Below, one piece after another: positions 16,159 through 25,409 of a stretch of DNA of 64,000 bases (the stretch's first letter is position 1; each line of letters opens with the position of its first letter). The translations under genes and the position numbers were made by a program. Source of the DNA: Nibrella saemangeumensis. GTDB lineage: Bacteria > Bacteroidota > Bacteroidia > Cytophagales > Spirosomataceae. The notes under the pieces are model-generated. The model did no database searches, was not told where the DNA came from, and saw nothing but the letters and a program-made list of their open reading frames with translations. The stretch is from NCBI RefSeq assembly GCF_039541915.1, contig NZ_BAABHD010000014.1, positions 62,001 to 126,000 of the forward strand. Reading direction: 5' to 3'.

Positions 16159-17994
16159 CTAGCCTTTGGGAATCTCCGTCAATGGCGGGCGGTTCCGCTC
16201 GTAACCGGCATACCCTTTATTCTGATTTAGTATGCCTTTGGAGTTACTGTCGATGGCGTTCTGCGGAACAGGCCACAGCACGTGATAAGGGCTCATTTTG
16301 TACTCATCGCCGTGCCGGGTCTTCACCCCTTTGTTATAAAAGTTACTCTTCTCCATAATCCGGTCGTAGAAGAAATTATTATCGGAGAAGTTATCCAGAC
16401 TATACGTTTTGCCGTTATAAGCTGGTTTACCGGTTTTGGCCAGGATGTAGGAAATCCGGGTCAGCTCGGTTTTGCGGGGCTCCTCGTAGTACAGTTCGCG
16501 GGCGCGCTCGTCCAGAATGGTACCGATGTTGATGGCCGAAGGGGGCAGCGGATCGCAGCCGGCGCGGGTCCGGACGGCGTTCAGGTCGGCAGCGGCACCG
16601 GCCAGGTTCCCTTTCCAGAAGTGAGCTTCGGCGCGGAGCAGGTAGGTCTCGGCCAGCCGGAATACGTACCAGTCGGTGTGCCCACCGCTCGCCTGCACAC
16701 GCTCCGGATCGGGAATATACAGCTTGTAGTGCGGCCAGTCGAACCAGCAGCGAATCGTATCGATGGTCAGCAGGGCCCCAGACTCGGTGCGCAGTTGCAG
16801 GTTTTTGCCGTAGTACGGATCTCTGCCCTTGATAGACGGGTTGTTGTACAACAGGTCCTCCATCCGCATCCAGTTGCCGGGAGCGTGGCGCAGGTCTTTT
16901 TTATCATCCCAAACGCTATGGGTCGAGTACCAGGTAGGCCGCAGACGGCCGATACCCCGCCCGTATTTGTTGACCTGGTCAATTTCGATGTTGGCCTGAT
17001 CCAGCGTGCCCCGGTTACCGGTGGGGGTATTGATGTTGTTGAACCAGAACGGTACCCCCTGGCGCATGCTCTGGGTACCACCGTCGAAATTGCCTTCGAT
17101 CAGCAGCCGGTCGATGACGAGCATCAGCGCTTCCCGGTTGACCGCCAGTGATTTGTTCTCCGGCCGGTGCAAATCCCAGATTACGTTTCGGGTAGCGTCG
17201 CTCTGATTTATCCCAAACCGGGTCTTCATCAGGTTGTGAGCGCCACCGTCAATGACGTTACTGGCCGACTTGATAGCGTCGTCAAATAAGCCCAGCGACA
17301 GGTTTATTTTCGTGAGCAGGTGACTCACCGCCCCCCGGGTGACCATGCCCTTGTCGGGACTGACCGGTACCCACTTCTCCGCAAACTCAAGATCCTCCTT
17401 CATTTTCTGAAGAATCACTTCCCGTTTCGTGGAGTAGAAGTCCAGCTTGGGCGTGATTACCTCATCCAGGATCAGCGGCACATCGCCAAACTGATGGACC
17501 AACCGGTAATAGCGGAAAGCCCGGTGGAAGTAAGCCGCCCCGAGAATCTCATTGCGCTCCTGTTCTGATTTATACTTGGGTTGATCGATCCGGGAGATGG
17601 CTACGTTGGCGTATTTAATGCCTTTGTATCCTTCGTACCAGTACCAGCCAATCCGGTTGTAATCGGTATGGTTAAGCTGGGCATCCGGAGTAATCTGCAG
17701 GTTCATGTTCTGGGCCGGCCCCGATTTGTCGGTGGTGCCTTCCACGGCAATGTCGGAAAAGATGCTCTCCGTCAGAATCGGGGGGCTGTCGCCGTACCAT
17801 TCGTAGCGCATATTCCGCTCGCAGGCGACCAGCGTAGCGCGTAAACCGCTGGGGTCGTTAAAGGTATTTTCGGGCGCAAAAAACGAGAGCGGTTTGGGCT
17901 CCAGCCAGGATTTATCACAACTGCTCAGCGTAGTGGCCAGGATCAGGGCTCCCAGTCGCAGACCTCGCTTGGTTTGGTTATATTGCTTAGTCAT
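16159..17994 (-). CDS. SusD/RagB family nutrient-binding outer-membrane lipoprotein
   Basis: A 611-residue surface lipoprotein that caps the SusC transporter and binds its glycan or peptide ligand. The signal ends at TTLSSCDKSWLEPKP, with the lipid-bearing Cys followed by the typical FLEPKP-like segment. SusD hallmarks are TPR-like helices with AAYFHRAFRYYRLVHQFGDVPLILDEV and the C-terminal RLAETYLLRAEAHFWKGNLAGAAADLNAVRTRAG. It lies 28 bases after the SusC gene in one operon. No glycoside hydrolase is adjacent, so the substrate is unknown. Confidence 0.93.
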   Translation of the reverse strand: MTKQYNQTKRGLRLGALILATTLSSCDKSWLEPKPLSFFAPENTFNDPSGLRATLVACERNMRYEWYGDSPPILTESIFSDIAVEGTTDKSGPAQNMNLQITPDAQLNHTDYNRIGWYWYEGYKGIKYANVAISRIDQPKYKSEQERNEILGAAYFHRAFRYYRLVHQFGDVPLILDEVITPKLDFYSTKREVILQKMKEDLEFAEKWVPVSPDKGMVTRGAVSHLLTKINLSLGLFDDAIKSASNVIDGGAHNLMKTRFGINQSDATRNVIWDLHRPENKSLAVNREALMLVIDRLLIEGNFDGGTQSMRQGVPFWFNNINTPTGNRGTLDQANIEIDQVNKYGRGIGRLRPTWYSTHSVWDDKKDLRHAPGNWMRMEDLLYNNPSIKGRDPYYGKNLQLRTESGALLTIDTIRCWFDWPHYKLYIPDPERVQASGGHTDWYVFRLAETYLLRAEAHFWKGNLAGAAADLNAVRTRAGCDPLPPSAINIGTILDERARELYYEEPRKTELTRISYILAKTGKPAYNGKTYSLDNFSDNNFFYDRIMEKSNFYNKGVKTRHGDEYKMSPYHVLWPVPQNAIDSNSKGILNQNKGYAGYERNRPPLTEIPKG

Positions 17995-18022
17995 TTTTCT
18001 AAAAGGATTTAACGGAACAGCA

Positions 18023-21000
18023 TTACAGGGTAAGATCGACGCCCAGCGTCAGGATTCGTGGCGTAGGAACGTTATTCCCGCTATCGTCCGGCTCAGCATC
18101 CCAGAAGTTCCAGTTGGGGGCATAATAGCCCAGGTTCCGGGCCGAGAAAAAGACCTTCAGGTTCTGAATGCTGGCCCTCTGAACCAGTGCCTTTGGTATG
18201 GTATACCCCATGGAGATGTTGTCTAACCGGATAAACGACCGGTCGCGGTATACGCTGAAGCCGCTGGCTCCGCCTTCGCTGGAATACAGCCGGGCCCACT
18301 CATTCGACGGGTTGGCCTCGGTCCAGTACGGGAACACATACGAACTGGTCCGATCCAGGAAACCGTCCCGGTTTTTCATCTGGTTAAACGAGGCCTTGTG
18401 GCCCCAGTACGAATACATGGTTACCGACACATCCAGGTTCTTGAACAGCTTGAACTCGTTGCGCAGCGTCCACCGGAACCGGGGGTTGGTCCAGCCCTGG
18501 AAATCTTTGTCGGCGTTGGTGTACTTGCCGTCACCGTCTACATCCCTGATCTTGAAATCGCCCGGCTTCACGCCGTATTTGGCGGCCTGCTCTTTCTCGC
18601 TGGTCTGCCAGATACCATCTACCTGGTAGTTCCAGATTTCATCGATGGAGTGGCCGATAAACCAGCGGTTCGCTACATCGTCTATTTCCTTGCCGTTGGC
18701 ATCAACATCCCCGTAGAGGTGAACAATCTTGTTACGGTTCAACTGGAAGTTGGCCGTGGTGCGCCACGAGAAGTTGGGCAGGTTCATGTTGATGGAGTTC
18801 AGGCTGAACTCGAAGCCCTTGTTCTGCACTTCGCCGAGGTTGTCCATCACCCAGCTGAAGCCGAGAATATCGGGCAGCGACCGCTGAACCAGCAGGTCGG
18901 TGGTGCGGGATTTATAGACTTCAATCGAACCGTCGATCCGGTTGTTGAACAGGCCAAAATCAAACCCCAGGTTAAAGGAAGAGGTACGCTCCCACCTCAG
19001 TCCTTTGTTCTGCATCCGGTTGACGTACAGCTGGTTTACCTGGTAGACGGTGCCGTCCGGTTTTACGTACAGGTATTTACCCGTGTTCAGATCAGAGAGT
19101 GCCAGGTACCGGCCTATGTCGCGGTTGCCGTTGCTGCCCCAGGAGAAACGGAGCTTTCCGTAGTTCAGGAAGCTGCTTTGGAAGAACTTCTCGTCGGTGA
19201 ACACCCAGCCCAGCGCGGCTGAGGAAAAGATCGCCCGCGGATTTTCCTGCCCGAATGCCGAATAGCCATCCCGGCGGCTCGACAGGGTGACCATGTACCG
19301 GTCTTTGAAGGAGTAGAACAACCGGCCCATCAGACCGTCGCCGGTGCTGTATTCGTCGTTGCTGCTGACCGTCGGATTAATACCCGTGCTGATACCGTGG
19401 TAACCCAGGACATCACTGGGCAGCATACCCCGGTTGGTCATGGTATTATCCCAGCGCTGGAACTTCTCGGCATTGGCCAGGAACGTAGCGTCGAAGTTGT
19501 GATCGCCAAAGCTTTTGGTCCATTTCAGGATGTTATCGATCTGCCAGTAGAACGTTTTGGCCTGCTGCCGGCTTACGTTACCGCCCACGGTCGCCCATTC
19601 GGCATGTTTGGATGATTCGTGGTTGTAGCGCTCGTAGAACTCGTAGCGGGGGGTGTAGTTGAGCCGAAACGAAAAGCCGGCGGGCAGGTTGACAATCCCG
19701 TACAGGGTGGTGTTCAGCGTGGTGATCTTAACCCGCCGGTCAATGAAACTGCGGTCATAGTACGGGTGCTTGCCGCCACTGGCTTCGGTATTGGGCCGCC
19801 ACATATAGTTGCCGCTGGCGTCGTACTCCGACCCCCAGGGGGAGAGCGTGCGGGCCATGTTGAGGTCTACCGGTACCTGGCTCTCGTCGCGGTCGGCAAA
19901 CTGCGTGGTTACCCCCACGGACAGGAATTTGTTGACTTTACCTTCCAGGTTTAACCGGCCCCGGACCGTCTTGAACCGATCGCCGTACAGGATACCGTTG
20001 TTATCCAGATACCCCAGCGACATAAAGTACGAGGTTTCGTCTTTCTTGCCCGACAGGCTGACGGTATGATCCTGACGCATGCCGTTCTGGAAGATCTTAT
20101 CATACCAGTTCACGCTTTTGCCGGCTTTGTAGTTTTCAATCTCGATCGGCTGCATGCCCAGACGCTGGAGCCAGATGGTAGTCGGGTCGCCTTTGGAGCC
20201 GTCATAGGCCATCCACTGCTCCTGGGTGAGGCCCGCCGGCAGATTGGCGGGATTGTCGAACTGACCCGGCTTATAGCTGGTGTTGATGTTCTTCATCACA
20301 TCGCTACGCCAGGCAATAAATTCGTCGGCACCCAGCACCGGCTGATGGCGGGACACACTGCCGACACCCATGTTGGTGTTGATATTGATGATGGGCTTAC
20401 CTTCCTTACCCTTTTTGGTGGTGATCAGAATAACCCCACTGGCTGCCTTGGAGCCGAAAACGGCCGCCGAACTGGCGTCTTTCAGGACGTCGATGGTCTC
20501 GATGTCGTTGGGGTTAATGTCCGATAATTCCCCGTAGTAGATAGCGCCGTCCAGTACCAGCAGCGGGCTGGTGGCGGCATTGAGCGAGTTACGGCCGCGA
20601 ACCAGCAGGCTGCCTCCTCCTTTGGCCGAGGGCGACATCCCCACGTTCAGACCGGCTACGTTACCCCGGAGAATGTCCTGTACGGAGTTGGGATTTTCGT
20701 TGTCCAGCCGGCTGGTGTTGATCTGCGAAACGGCCCCGGTCAGGTCGCGTTTTTTCTGGGTGCCATACCCGACAACCACTACCTCATCCAGCGTTTTCTG
20801 GTCAATAGCCAGCGAGATGTCCAGCGTTGTCTGGTTGCCGACTACCCGTTCCAGCGTCTGGTAGCCCACCGCCGAGAAAACCAGAATGTCTTTATCTCCG
20901 CTCACGTTGATGCGAAAGTTACCCCCGGCATCGGTGGTGGTGCCGGTGGTGGTGCCTTTGATGACCACATTGACCCCCGGCAGCGGCATATTTTCTTCTT

Positions 21001-21160
21001 TCGACATGACCCGGCCGGTGATCACCTTGTCGGCGAACCACCCCTTTGTCGGTGGGGGTGTGGCGGACGGACCGGCCAGGGCCGGGTCCAGCGGCAGCAG
21101 AAAAGCGGCCAGCGCACCACTAATCAGAAGTTTCTTAATAGGAATAGTAGATTTTGTCAT
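18023..21160 (-). CDS. SusC/RagA family TonB-linked outer-membrane transporter
   Basis: A 1045-residue TonB-dependent transporter. A signal peptide (residues about 1-30) is followed by a carboxypeptidase regulatory-like domain (VITGRVMSKEENMPLPGVNV). Then come the SusC box DEVVVVGYGTQKKRDLTGAV and the plug (NVAGLNVG, VLDGAIYYGELSDINPNDIE, VLKDASSAAVFGSKAASGV). The rest is the barrel, ending in RILTLGVDLTL. It is the first gene of a SusC-SusD operon. It has no STN domain, so no FecR-type signalling is expected. The 376 bases upstream are AT-rich, and I see no clear minus-strand promoter in them. Confidence 0.95.
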   Translation of the reverse strand: MTKSTIPIKKLLISGALAAFLLPLDPALAGPSATPPPTKGWFADKVITGRVMSKEENMPLPGVNVVIKGTTTGTTTDAGGNFRINVSGDKDILVFSAVGYQTLERVVGNQTTLDISLAIDQKTLDEVVVVGYGTQKKRDLTGAVSQINTSRLDNENPNSVQDILRGNVAGLNVGMSPSAKGGGSLLVRGRNSLNAATSPLLVLDGAIYYGELSDINPNDIETIDVLKDASSAAVFGSKAASGVILITTKKGKEGKPIININTNMGVGSVSRHQPVLGADEFIAWRSDVMKNINTSYKPGQFDNPANLPAGLTQEQWMAYDGSKGDPTTIWLQRLGMQPIEIENYKAGKSVNWYDKIFQNGMRQDHTVSLSGKKDETSYFMSLGYLDNNGILYGDRFKTVRGRLNLEGKVNKFLSVGVTTQFADRDESQVPVDLNMARTLSPWGSEYDASGNYMWRPNTEASGGKHPYYDRSFIDRRVKITTLNTTLYGIVNLPAGFSFRLNYTPRYEFYERYNHESSKHAEWATVGGNVSRQQAKTFYWQIDNILKWTKSFGDHNFDATFLANAEKFQRWDNTMTNRGMLPSDVLGYHGISTGINPTVSSNDEYSTGDGLMGRLFYSFKDRYMVTLSSRRDGYSAFGQENPRAIFSSAALGWVFTDEKFFQSSFLNYGKLRFSWGSNGNRDIGRYLALSDLNTGKYLYVKPDGTVYQVNQLYVNRMQNKGLRWERTSSFNLGFDFGLFNNRIDGSIEVYKSRTTDLLVQRSLPDILGFSWVMDNLGEVQNKGFEFSLNSINMNLPNFSWRTTANFQLNRNKIVHLYGDVDANGKEIDDVANRWFIGHSIDEIWNYQVDGIWQTSEKEQAAKYGVKPGDFKIRDVDGDGKYTNADKDFQGWTNPRFRWTLRNEFKLFKNLDVSVTMYSYWGHKASFNQMKNRDGFLDRTSSYVFPYWTEANPSNEWARLYSSEGGASGFSVYRDRSFIRLDNISMGYTIPKALVQRASIQNLKVFFSARNLGYYAPNWNFWDAEPDDSGNNVPTPRILTLGVDLTL

Positions 21161-21424
21161 GGGGTGATAAAGGAATAAGAATAGAACATGGGTTTAAGAA
21201 TTAAAAGGTTAATTAACTTGACGGAAGGTGGTCAGTACCAAGGATAATGGAGCTTTGTAGTTAAGAGCTGTATCGTTTAAGCAATTCAATTGGTAAAGAA
21301 AAGTGCTTGACCAGACTACTTAAAAAATTGGACTAAAATTAAAAATAGATTAAAAATAAGTTGATTTACAAGCGGGTAGTGGTGGCGTCATCAGCGCTAA
21401 ACGCTCGTCTGTAACGGGGGTCTA

Positions 21425-21455
21425 TTGGCAGTTATCAGGTTTTCAGATACTGTTG
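21425..21455 (+). promoter_or_regulatory. Possible promoter of the Gfo/Idh/MocA gene
   Basis: TTG (21425-21427), a 20-nt spacer and TACTGTTG (21448-21455) fit the Bacteroidota promoter pattern with one mismatch, about 80 bases before the ATG. The rest of the 376-base gap between the SusC gene and this gene is AT-rich with no gene seen. Confidence 0.3.
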
Positions 21456-21536
21456 TGTGTCCGAATGCAGGTAAAGATTGGTCCTGACCCTCTTTTATGA
21501 ACAAGAAGACTTGAGAACCCTTATTTTCTGTATACC

Positions 21537-22880
21537 ATGGAAAATTCCAGAAGAGATTTTATGAAGAAAGCCGCGCTGGGTACCGCCGGCCTTACCATTG
21601 GTGGTATCGTCCCCGGCATGTCGGCAAAAAGCTACGCTAAGATCATTGGAGCCAATGAGCGACTGAACGTGGCTATTGCCGGACTCGGCCGCCGACTGGG
21701 CGCTTATTATGAGCCGATTGGTAAAAAGGACAGCAATGTAGAGCTGGTCTATTTGTGCGATGTCATGAAGAAACAGCGCGAATCGGGAGCCCAGCGGTTT
21801 TCCAAGCACATCAGCTATCAGCCGAAACTGGAGAATGATATCCGGAAGGTGATAGCCGACAAAAACGTGGATGTGCTCATCAACGCAACGCCCGACCACT
21901 GGCACGCGCCGGGTACCTGGCTGGCGGTGCAGGCTGGTAAGCATGTGTACGTGGAGAAGCCCTGCAGCCATAATCCCCGTGAAGGCGAAATTCTGGTCGA
22001 GTGCCAGAAGAAATACGGCAAGGTGATCCAGATGGGTAATCAGCAGCGCTCGGCCCTGGAGTCCATCGACATTATCAATCAGATTCACAAGGGCGCGATC
22101 GGGACCGTTTTTAAGGCCGTTGCCTTTTACGCCAGCGGCCGGGGCGAAGTACCAATTCAGAAAAAAGCACCCGTGCCCGACGGCCTGGACTGGGAACTGT
22201 TTCAGGGACCGGCTCCGCGCCGGGAGTACACCCACGACACCTGGGATTACAACTGGCACTGGTATGGCTGGGACTACGGCACCGCCGAAGCCGGCAACAA
22301 CGCTACCCACGAACTGGACGTAGCCCGCTGGGCGTTGCAGGTCGATTTTCCGGAGCGCGTGGAGGTCGAGGCCGCCAAACGGCACTTCCTGGACGACGGC
22401 TGGACGATGTACGATACCATGGATGCGACCTTCCGTTTCCCCGGCAACAAGGTTATCAAGTGGGACGGCAAGAGCCGCAACGCCCATAGGACCTACGGCA
22501 GCGACCGGGGCACCATCATCTACGGCAGCAATGGCTCTGTATACGTTGACCGTGACGGATATACGCTGTTTAACCGCGATGGCAAAGCCATTAAAAACAG
22601 CAAGTCGGGTGGTTCCGAAGCCGGAACGGCTCTGGGCGGTGGGGGCGACATGACCACCCGCCACGTCGTCAATTTCTTCGAAGCCGTTCGGGGCAAAGAG
22701 AAGCAGGCATCACCTATCGACGAAGGAGCCAAGAGTACCCTGATGTGTCACCTGGCCAACATCGCCTACCGCACCAACAAGCCGCTGGACATTGACCCGC
22801 AGAACGGTCACATTCGCGACAAGGAAGCCATGAAGCTTTGGAGCCGCGAGTACGCCAAAGGCTGGGCACCCGTGATTTAA
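21537..22880 (+). CDS. Tat-exported Gfo/Idh/MocA family oxidoreductase
   Basis: A 447-residue NAD(P)-dependent oxidoreductase of the Gfo/Idh/MocA superfamily, which acts on sugars or polyols. The N-terminus carries a twin-arginine signal (SRRDFMKKAALG), so it is exported folded with its cofactor. The Rossmann motif is LNVAIAGLGRR and the family hallmark EKP is in HVYVEKPCSHNPREGE, with TPDHWHAPG just before. The C-terminal half is rich in Trp/His ligands (WDYNWHWYGWDYGTAEAGNNATHELD). It stands alone between the SusCD operon and the globin. The substrate is unknown; periplasmic glycan modification is an inference. Confidence 0.9.
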   Translation: MENSRRDFMKKAALGTAGLTIGGIVPGMSAKSYAKIIGANERLNVAIAGLGRRLGAYYEPIGKKDSNVELVYLCDVMKKQRESGAQRFSKHISYQPKLENDIRKVIADKNVDVLINATPDHWHAPGTWLAVQAGKHVYVEKPCSHNPREGEILVECQKKYGKVIQMGNQQRSALESIDIINQIHKGAIGTVFKAVAFYASGRGEVPIQKKAPVPDGLDWELFQGPAPRREYTHDTWDYNWHWYGWDYGTAEAGNNATHELDVARWALQVDFPERVEVEAAKRHFLDDGWTMYDTMDATFRFPGNKVIKWDGKSRNAHRTYGSDRGTIIYGSNGSVYVDRDGYTLFNRDGKAIKNSKSGGSEAGTALGGGGDMTTRHVVNFFEAVRGKEKQASPIDEGAKSTLMCHLANIAYRTNKPLDIDPQNGHIRDKEAMKLWSREYAKGWAPVI

Positions 22881-22902
22881 CGTGAATAACACCTGTATTT
22901 GA

Positions 22903-22939
22903 ACGCCGGGGCTATAACATGGCCCCGGCGTTTTGTTTT
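22903..22939 (+). terminator. Intrinsic terminator after the oxidoreductase
   Basis: A 10-bp stem ACGCCGGGGC/GCCCCGGCGT with a 9-nt loop, followed by TTTTGTTTT. Confidence 0.85.
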
Positions 22940-23002
22940 CCGCTGTTTAATCTCTTTTCGGCATCGTTCAACGGGATTAGCTGACTAGTCAGGGTGAAAT
23001 TT

Positions 23003-23037
23003 TTGTAAAAGGGCCGGGTGCCTCCGTAAGTTTACGG
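23003..23037 (+). promoter_or_regulatory. Predicted globin promoter with overlapping palindrome
   Basis: TTG (23003-23005), a 21-nt spacer and TAAGTTTA (23027-23034) resemble a promoter. The -7 region lies inside the perfect palindrome CCGTAA-GT-TTACGG (23024-23037), a possible repressor site. Confidence 0.4.
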
Positions 23038-23063
23038 CATCACTTTTTAAACCACACTATGTC

Positions 23064-23489
23064 ATGACAACGGAACAAGTACACCTGGTCAAAACCACCT
23101 ACCAACTACTCGCCCATGTACCGGCAGAAACGATTGGCCATCTCTTCTACAATCAATTATTCATAACTGCCCCGGAAGTACGACCTCTTTTCAGACGAAC
23201 ACCCCTTGGTGAGCAATCAAAAAAACTGGTGACAATGCTGACCTACGTGATTAACCGGCTCGATAAACTGGACAGCATCGTGCAGGAAGTATCCGCCCTG
23301 GCCCGTCGGCATCAGCACTACGGGGTAGCCGATCACCATTACGCCTACGTAGGGCAGTCGCTGCTCTGGACCCTGGAACAAGCCCTGGGTACGGCCTGGA
23401 CTCCCGAGGTAAAAGCCGCCTGGACCGCCTGCTACACCCTCCTGGCCGACACCATGATTGCCGCCACCCGTCCGGCCGCAGCCGCGTGA
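23064..23489 (+). CDS. Single-domain globin (Vgb/flavohemoglobin-type)
   Basis: A 141-residue bacterial haemoglobin without a reductase domain. It has the pattern ETIGHLFYNQLFITAPEVRPLF, a distal Gln51 (GEQSKK) where Vitreoscilla globin has its E7 Gln, and the proximal heme ligand His83 in ARRHQHYGVADHHYAYVGQSLLWTL. An ATG at 23059 runs at once into TGA, so the start is 23064. The family binds O2 or NO; the role here may be NO defence or O2 delivery. A palindrome overlaps the predicted promoter. Confidence 0.9.
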   Translation: MTTEQVHLVKTTYQLLAHVPAETIGHLFYNQLFITAPEVRPLFRRTPLGEQSKKLVTMLTYVINRLDKLDSIVQEVSALARRHQHYGVADHHYAYVGQSLLWTLEQALGTAWTPEVKAAWTACYTLLADTMIAATRPAAAA

Positions 23490-23518
23490 TGGCCAGCAGC
23501 GATTAAGCTCCGTTTCGC

Positions 23519-23637
23519 CCCGCTTGTCCGCGTTTGTAACGCGAGACGGGCGAGACTTGCGTCTGTGACGCGAATAGCAAATCGAAGAGCTCTTAGCGCA
23601 GATTAACCTGTCCGCGTTGCAAACTCGGACGAGCGGG
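23519..23637. repeat. REP-like palindromic repeat pair
   Basis: A 29-nt arm at 23519-23547 and an inverted, slightly diverged copy at 23610-23637 share the pattern CCGCT-GTCCG-GTTTG-AACGCG. The left arm holds CGCGTT-TGT-AACGCG and the interior holds GCGTC-TGT-GACGC, both perfect small hairpins with the same TGT loop. It lies in the gap between the globin and the protease genes. Paired, imperfect, hairpin-bearing units are typical of REP/BIME-type intergenic repeats. Confidence 0.6.
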
Positions 23638-23644
23638 AGCAACA

Positions 23645-23682
23645 AACAAAAACGCCGGGGCCGTTTTGGAGCAGCCCCGGCG
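23645..23682 (-). terminator. Intrinsic terminator of the subtilase gene
   Basis: A 9-bp stem (CGCCGGGGC, 23653-23661, with 23674-23682) is followed on the minus strand by TTTTTGTTTGTT, 19 bases past the stop codon. Confidence 0.85.
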
Positions 23683-23700
23683 CGTAAAAGAAAAGGGGAA

Positions 23701-25173
23701 TTACATATTGGTCATTTTGGCCAAAGCCCGGTCGGCGGTAATCAGGCCGGCTCCGGTGGCGTCGGCTCCCCACGTAATGGTAGCGGTAGTGCCGTCCGGA
23801 TTGGTGATGATGCGGCTGCCGGCGGGTAATGCAATGGCGGCTCTTTCCAGGATGCTCTCGGCCCGGTCGGCGGTGAGCTCCGGTTTACGCTGCTGCATCA
23901 GCGCGACAATACCCGCTACGTGCGGACTGGCCATGGAGGTGCCTCCCAGGAAATAATACGAGGTAGGGCCGCTGTTTACCTGATAAGGGCCAACCACCCA
24001 GCTACCCGGAGCCGCTACGTCCAGGTCCTGCCCGGCTTTGGCCCGGCTGGAGAAATCGGTGATATAGAAATCACCGGCTCTGGTCGGGTCGGGTACGTCC
24101 AGGTTGCGCCACCAACTGCCTGGGGCCGTCCATTCACCTACCCAGCCGCTGGCCGCTACGCTGATGACGGGTGCATACGCTCCCGGATACGACATGCCCA
24201 AATCGCCTTCGTTACCGGCGGCCGCCACAATAATGACGCCCTGGGCAATGGCATAATCAATGGCAGCCTGTTCAATCGCGTCGAGTTGACCGCCCCCCAG
24301 ACTCATGTTAATGGCTACCGGGCTATTTTTAAGCGGACCGGCTTTCAGTTCAGCGATGTACACGATGCCACGGGCAATGACCGAAGACCAGCCCCAGCCT
24401 TGTTGGCCCAGCACTTTTACGGGGATAACAGTCGCTTTTGGCGCTACACCGTTGATGGCCGTTCCCCTCAGGTTGTACCCAATGATCGAGCTGGTTACGT
24501 GCGTGCCGTGAGAATCCTGGTCATGCTCCCACATGTTGGTGGGATCGGTTACCGTACCTGCATCGCTGCCGGCAAAGGACCTGGCATACTGGGTAGCAAT
24601 GCGCTCTTCGGGAAAATACTGCCGCCAGGTATCCAGCAGGCCCGTATCAAGGACACCGATGTACACGCCACTGCCATCTTCGCGTACCTTCCGGCTGGTA
24701 GCGCCCAGGTCCGTCACGTTTACGGCATCCAGATCCCAGGTGTTCATGCCCTCGCTGAAATCAGAAACGGGCACGGCATCGACCGGTGAACCTTTACGTT
24801 CGGCGTCGGAGTTGGCGGCCCGGACGTACGATAGCCTTCTAACCGCTGACACATTCGCGGACGAGGTCCTGAGGGTGACCGCATTAATCCTGTTGAGGGT
24901 TCCGGTCACGGTACCGTACTTGCCTAAATCGGTCAGAATCGCATCAGTGACCGGGGCATTCAGGAGGACATTCAGGTTGACCGTACCGCTGGCCAGGCGG
25001 GCGCTGCCGGTTGCAGCGGGACTAACTCCGCTATCGGGAACGGGCTGACAGGCCAGGTTCCAAAAAATCAGAAGTGTTGTGAGCGGCCAGACAACCGATT
25101 TTCTGGCTAAGGTAATCCCGTCGGTTTTTTTCTGCCCGGCTGACAGGGGCAGATGCTGCCAATACATTTTCAT
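23701..25173 (-). CDS. Subtilisin-like serine peptidase (S8) lipoprotein
   Basis: A 490-residue exported protease. The N-terminus carries a hydrophobic segment ending in FWNLACQ, a lipobox with Cys42. An inhibitor-like propeptide (about 60-125, VTDAILTDLGKYGTVTGTLNRI) precedes the S8 domain. The catalytic triad is visible as Asp176 (GVLDTG), His222 (DSHGTHV) and Ser413 (GGTSMASPHVAG), with the oxyanion Asn in AAAGNEG. No C-terminal sorting domain is present. Its own terminator follows. It is divergent from the small secreted-protein gene at 25410, and the OmpR-type operator array lies between them, so it may share that control. Confidence 0.92.
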   Translation of the reverse strand: MKMYWQHLPLSAGQKKTDGITLARKSVVWPLTTLLIFWNLACQPVPDSGVSPAATGSARLASGTVNLNVLLNAPVTDAILTDLGKYGTVTGTLNRINAVTLRTSSANVSAVRRLSYVRAANSDAERKGSPVDAVPVSDFSEGMNTWDLDAVNVTDLGATSRKVREDGSGVYIGVLDTGLLDTWRQYFPEERIATQYARSFAGSDAGTVTDPTNMWEHDQDSHGTHVTSSIIGYNLRGTAINGVAPKATVIPVKVLGQQGWGWSSVIARGIVYIAELKAGPLKNSPVAINMSLGGGQLDAIEQAAIDYAIAQGVIIVAAAGNEGDLGMSYPGAYAPVISVAASGWVGEWTAPGSWWRNLDVPDPTRAGDFYITDFSSRAKAGQDLDVAAPGSWVVGPYQVNSGPTSYYFLGGTSMASPHVAGIVALMQQRKPELTADRAESILERAAIALPAGSRIITNPDGTTATITWGADATGAGLITADRALAKMTNM

Positions 25174-25291
25174 ATGAAACTAATTTAGATAGGGAATAAC
25201 GCAATAAGTTAGGCAATATCGGCTGTTCACCCAAGCCGGATCTGTACTTTTTTTCGAACGGCGACGGCTGTCAGTGGTGAGGTTTCCATTT

Positions 25292-25329
25292 CTAATACAG
25301 TTCTAATTCAAGACTAATACGAGCCTAAC
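25292..25329 (+). promoter_or_regulatory. Response-regulator operator array 1 (four 11-bp repeats)
   Basis: CTAAT at 25292, 25303 and 25314 and CTAAC at 25325 are spaced exactly 11 bp apart. The last repeat starts 15 bp before CATCTTTG (25340-25347), a near match to TAnnTTTG, and no -33 TTG is needed. Tandem 11-bp half-sites are the known mode of binding of OmpR/PhoB regulators, and such a regulator is encoded 0.5 kb downstream. Confidence 0.65.
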
Positions 25330-25339
25330 CCAGGGGTCT

Positions 25340-25347
25340 CATCTTTG
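25340..25347 (+). promoter_or_regulatory. -7 element of the 25410 gene (CATCTTTG)
   Basis: One mismatch from TAnnTTTG, at the same 15-bp distance from its array as the CAGTTTTG element at 27955. Confidence 0.5.
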
Positions 25348-25409
25348 TGATGTCGGTCAGGCGACCAGATCATTCAAGCCAGACTGATTCATTTTAAGAC
25401 AATTCAGCC

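Noticed and set aside
21161..21536. Promoter for the SusC gene on the minus strand
   Set aside because: TATCCTTG near 21246-21239 resembles a -7 element, but there is no TTG at the expected distance; not strong enough to list.
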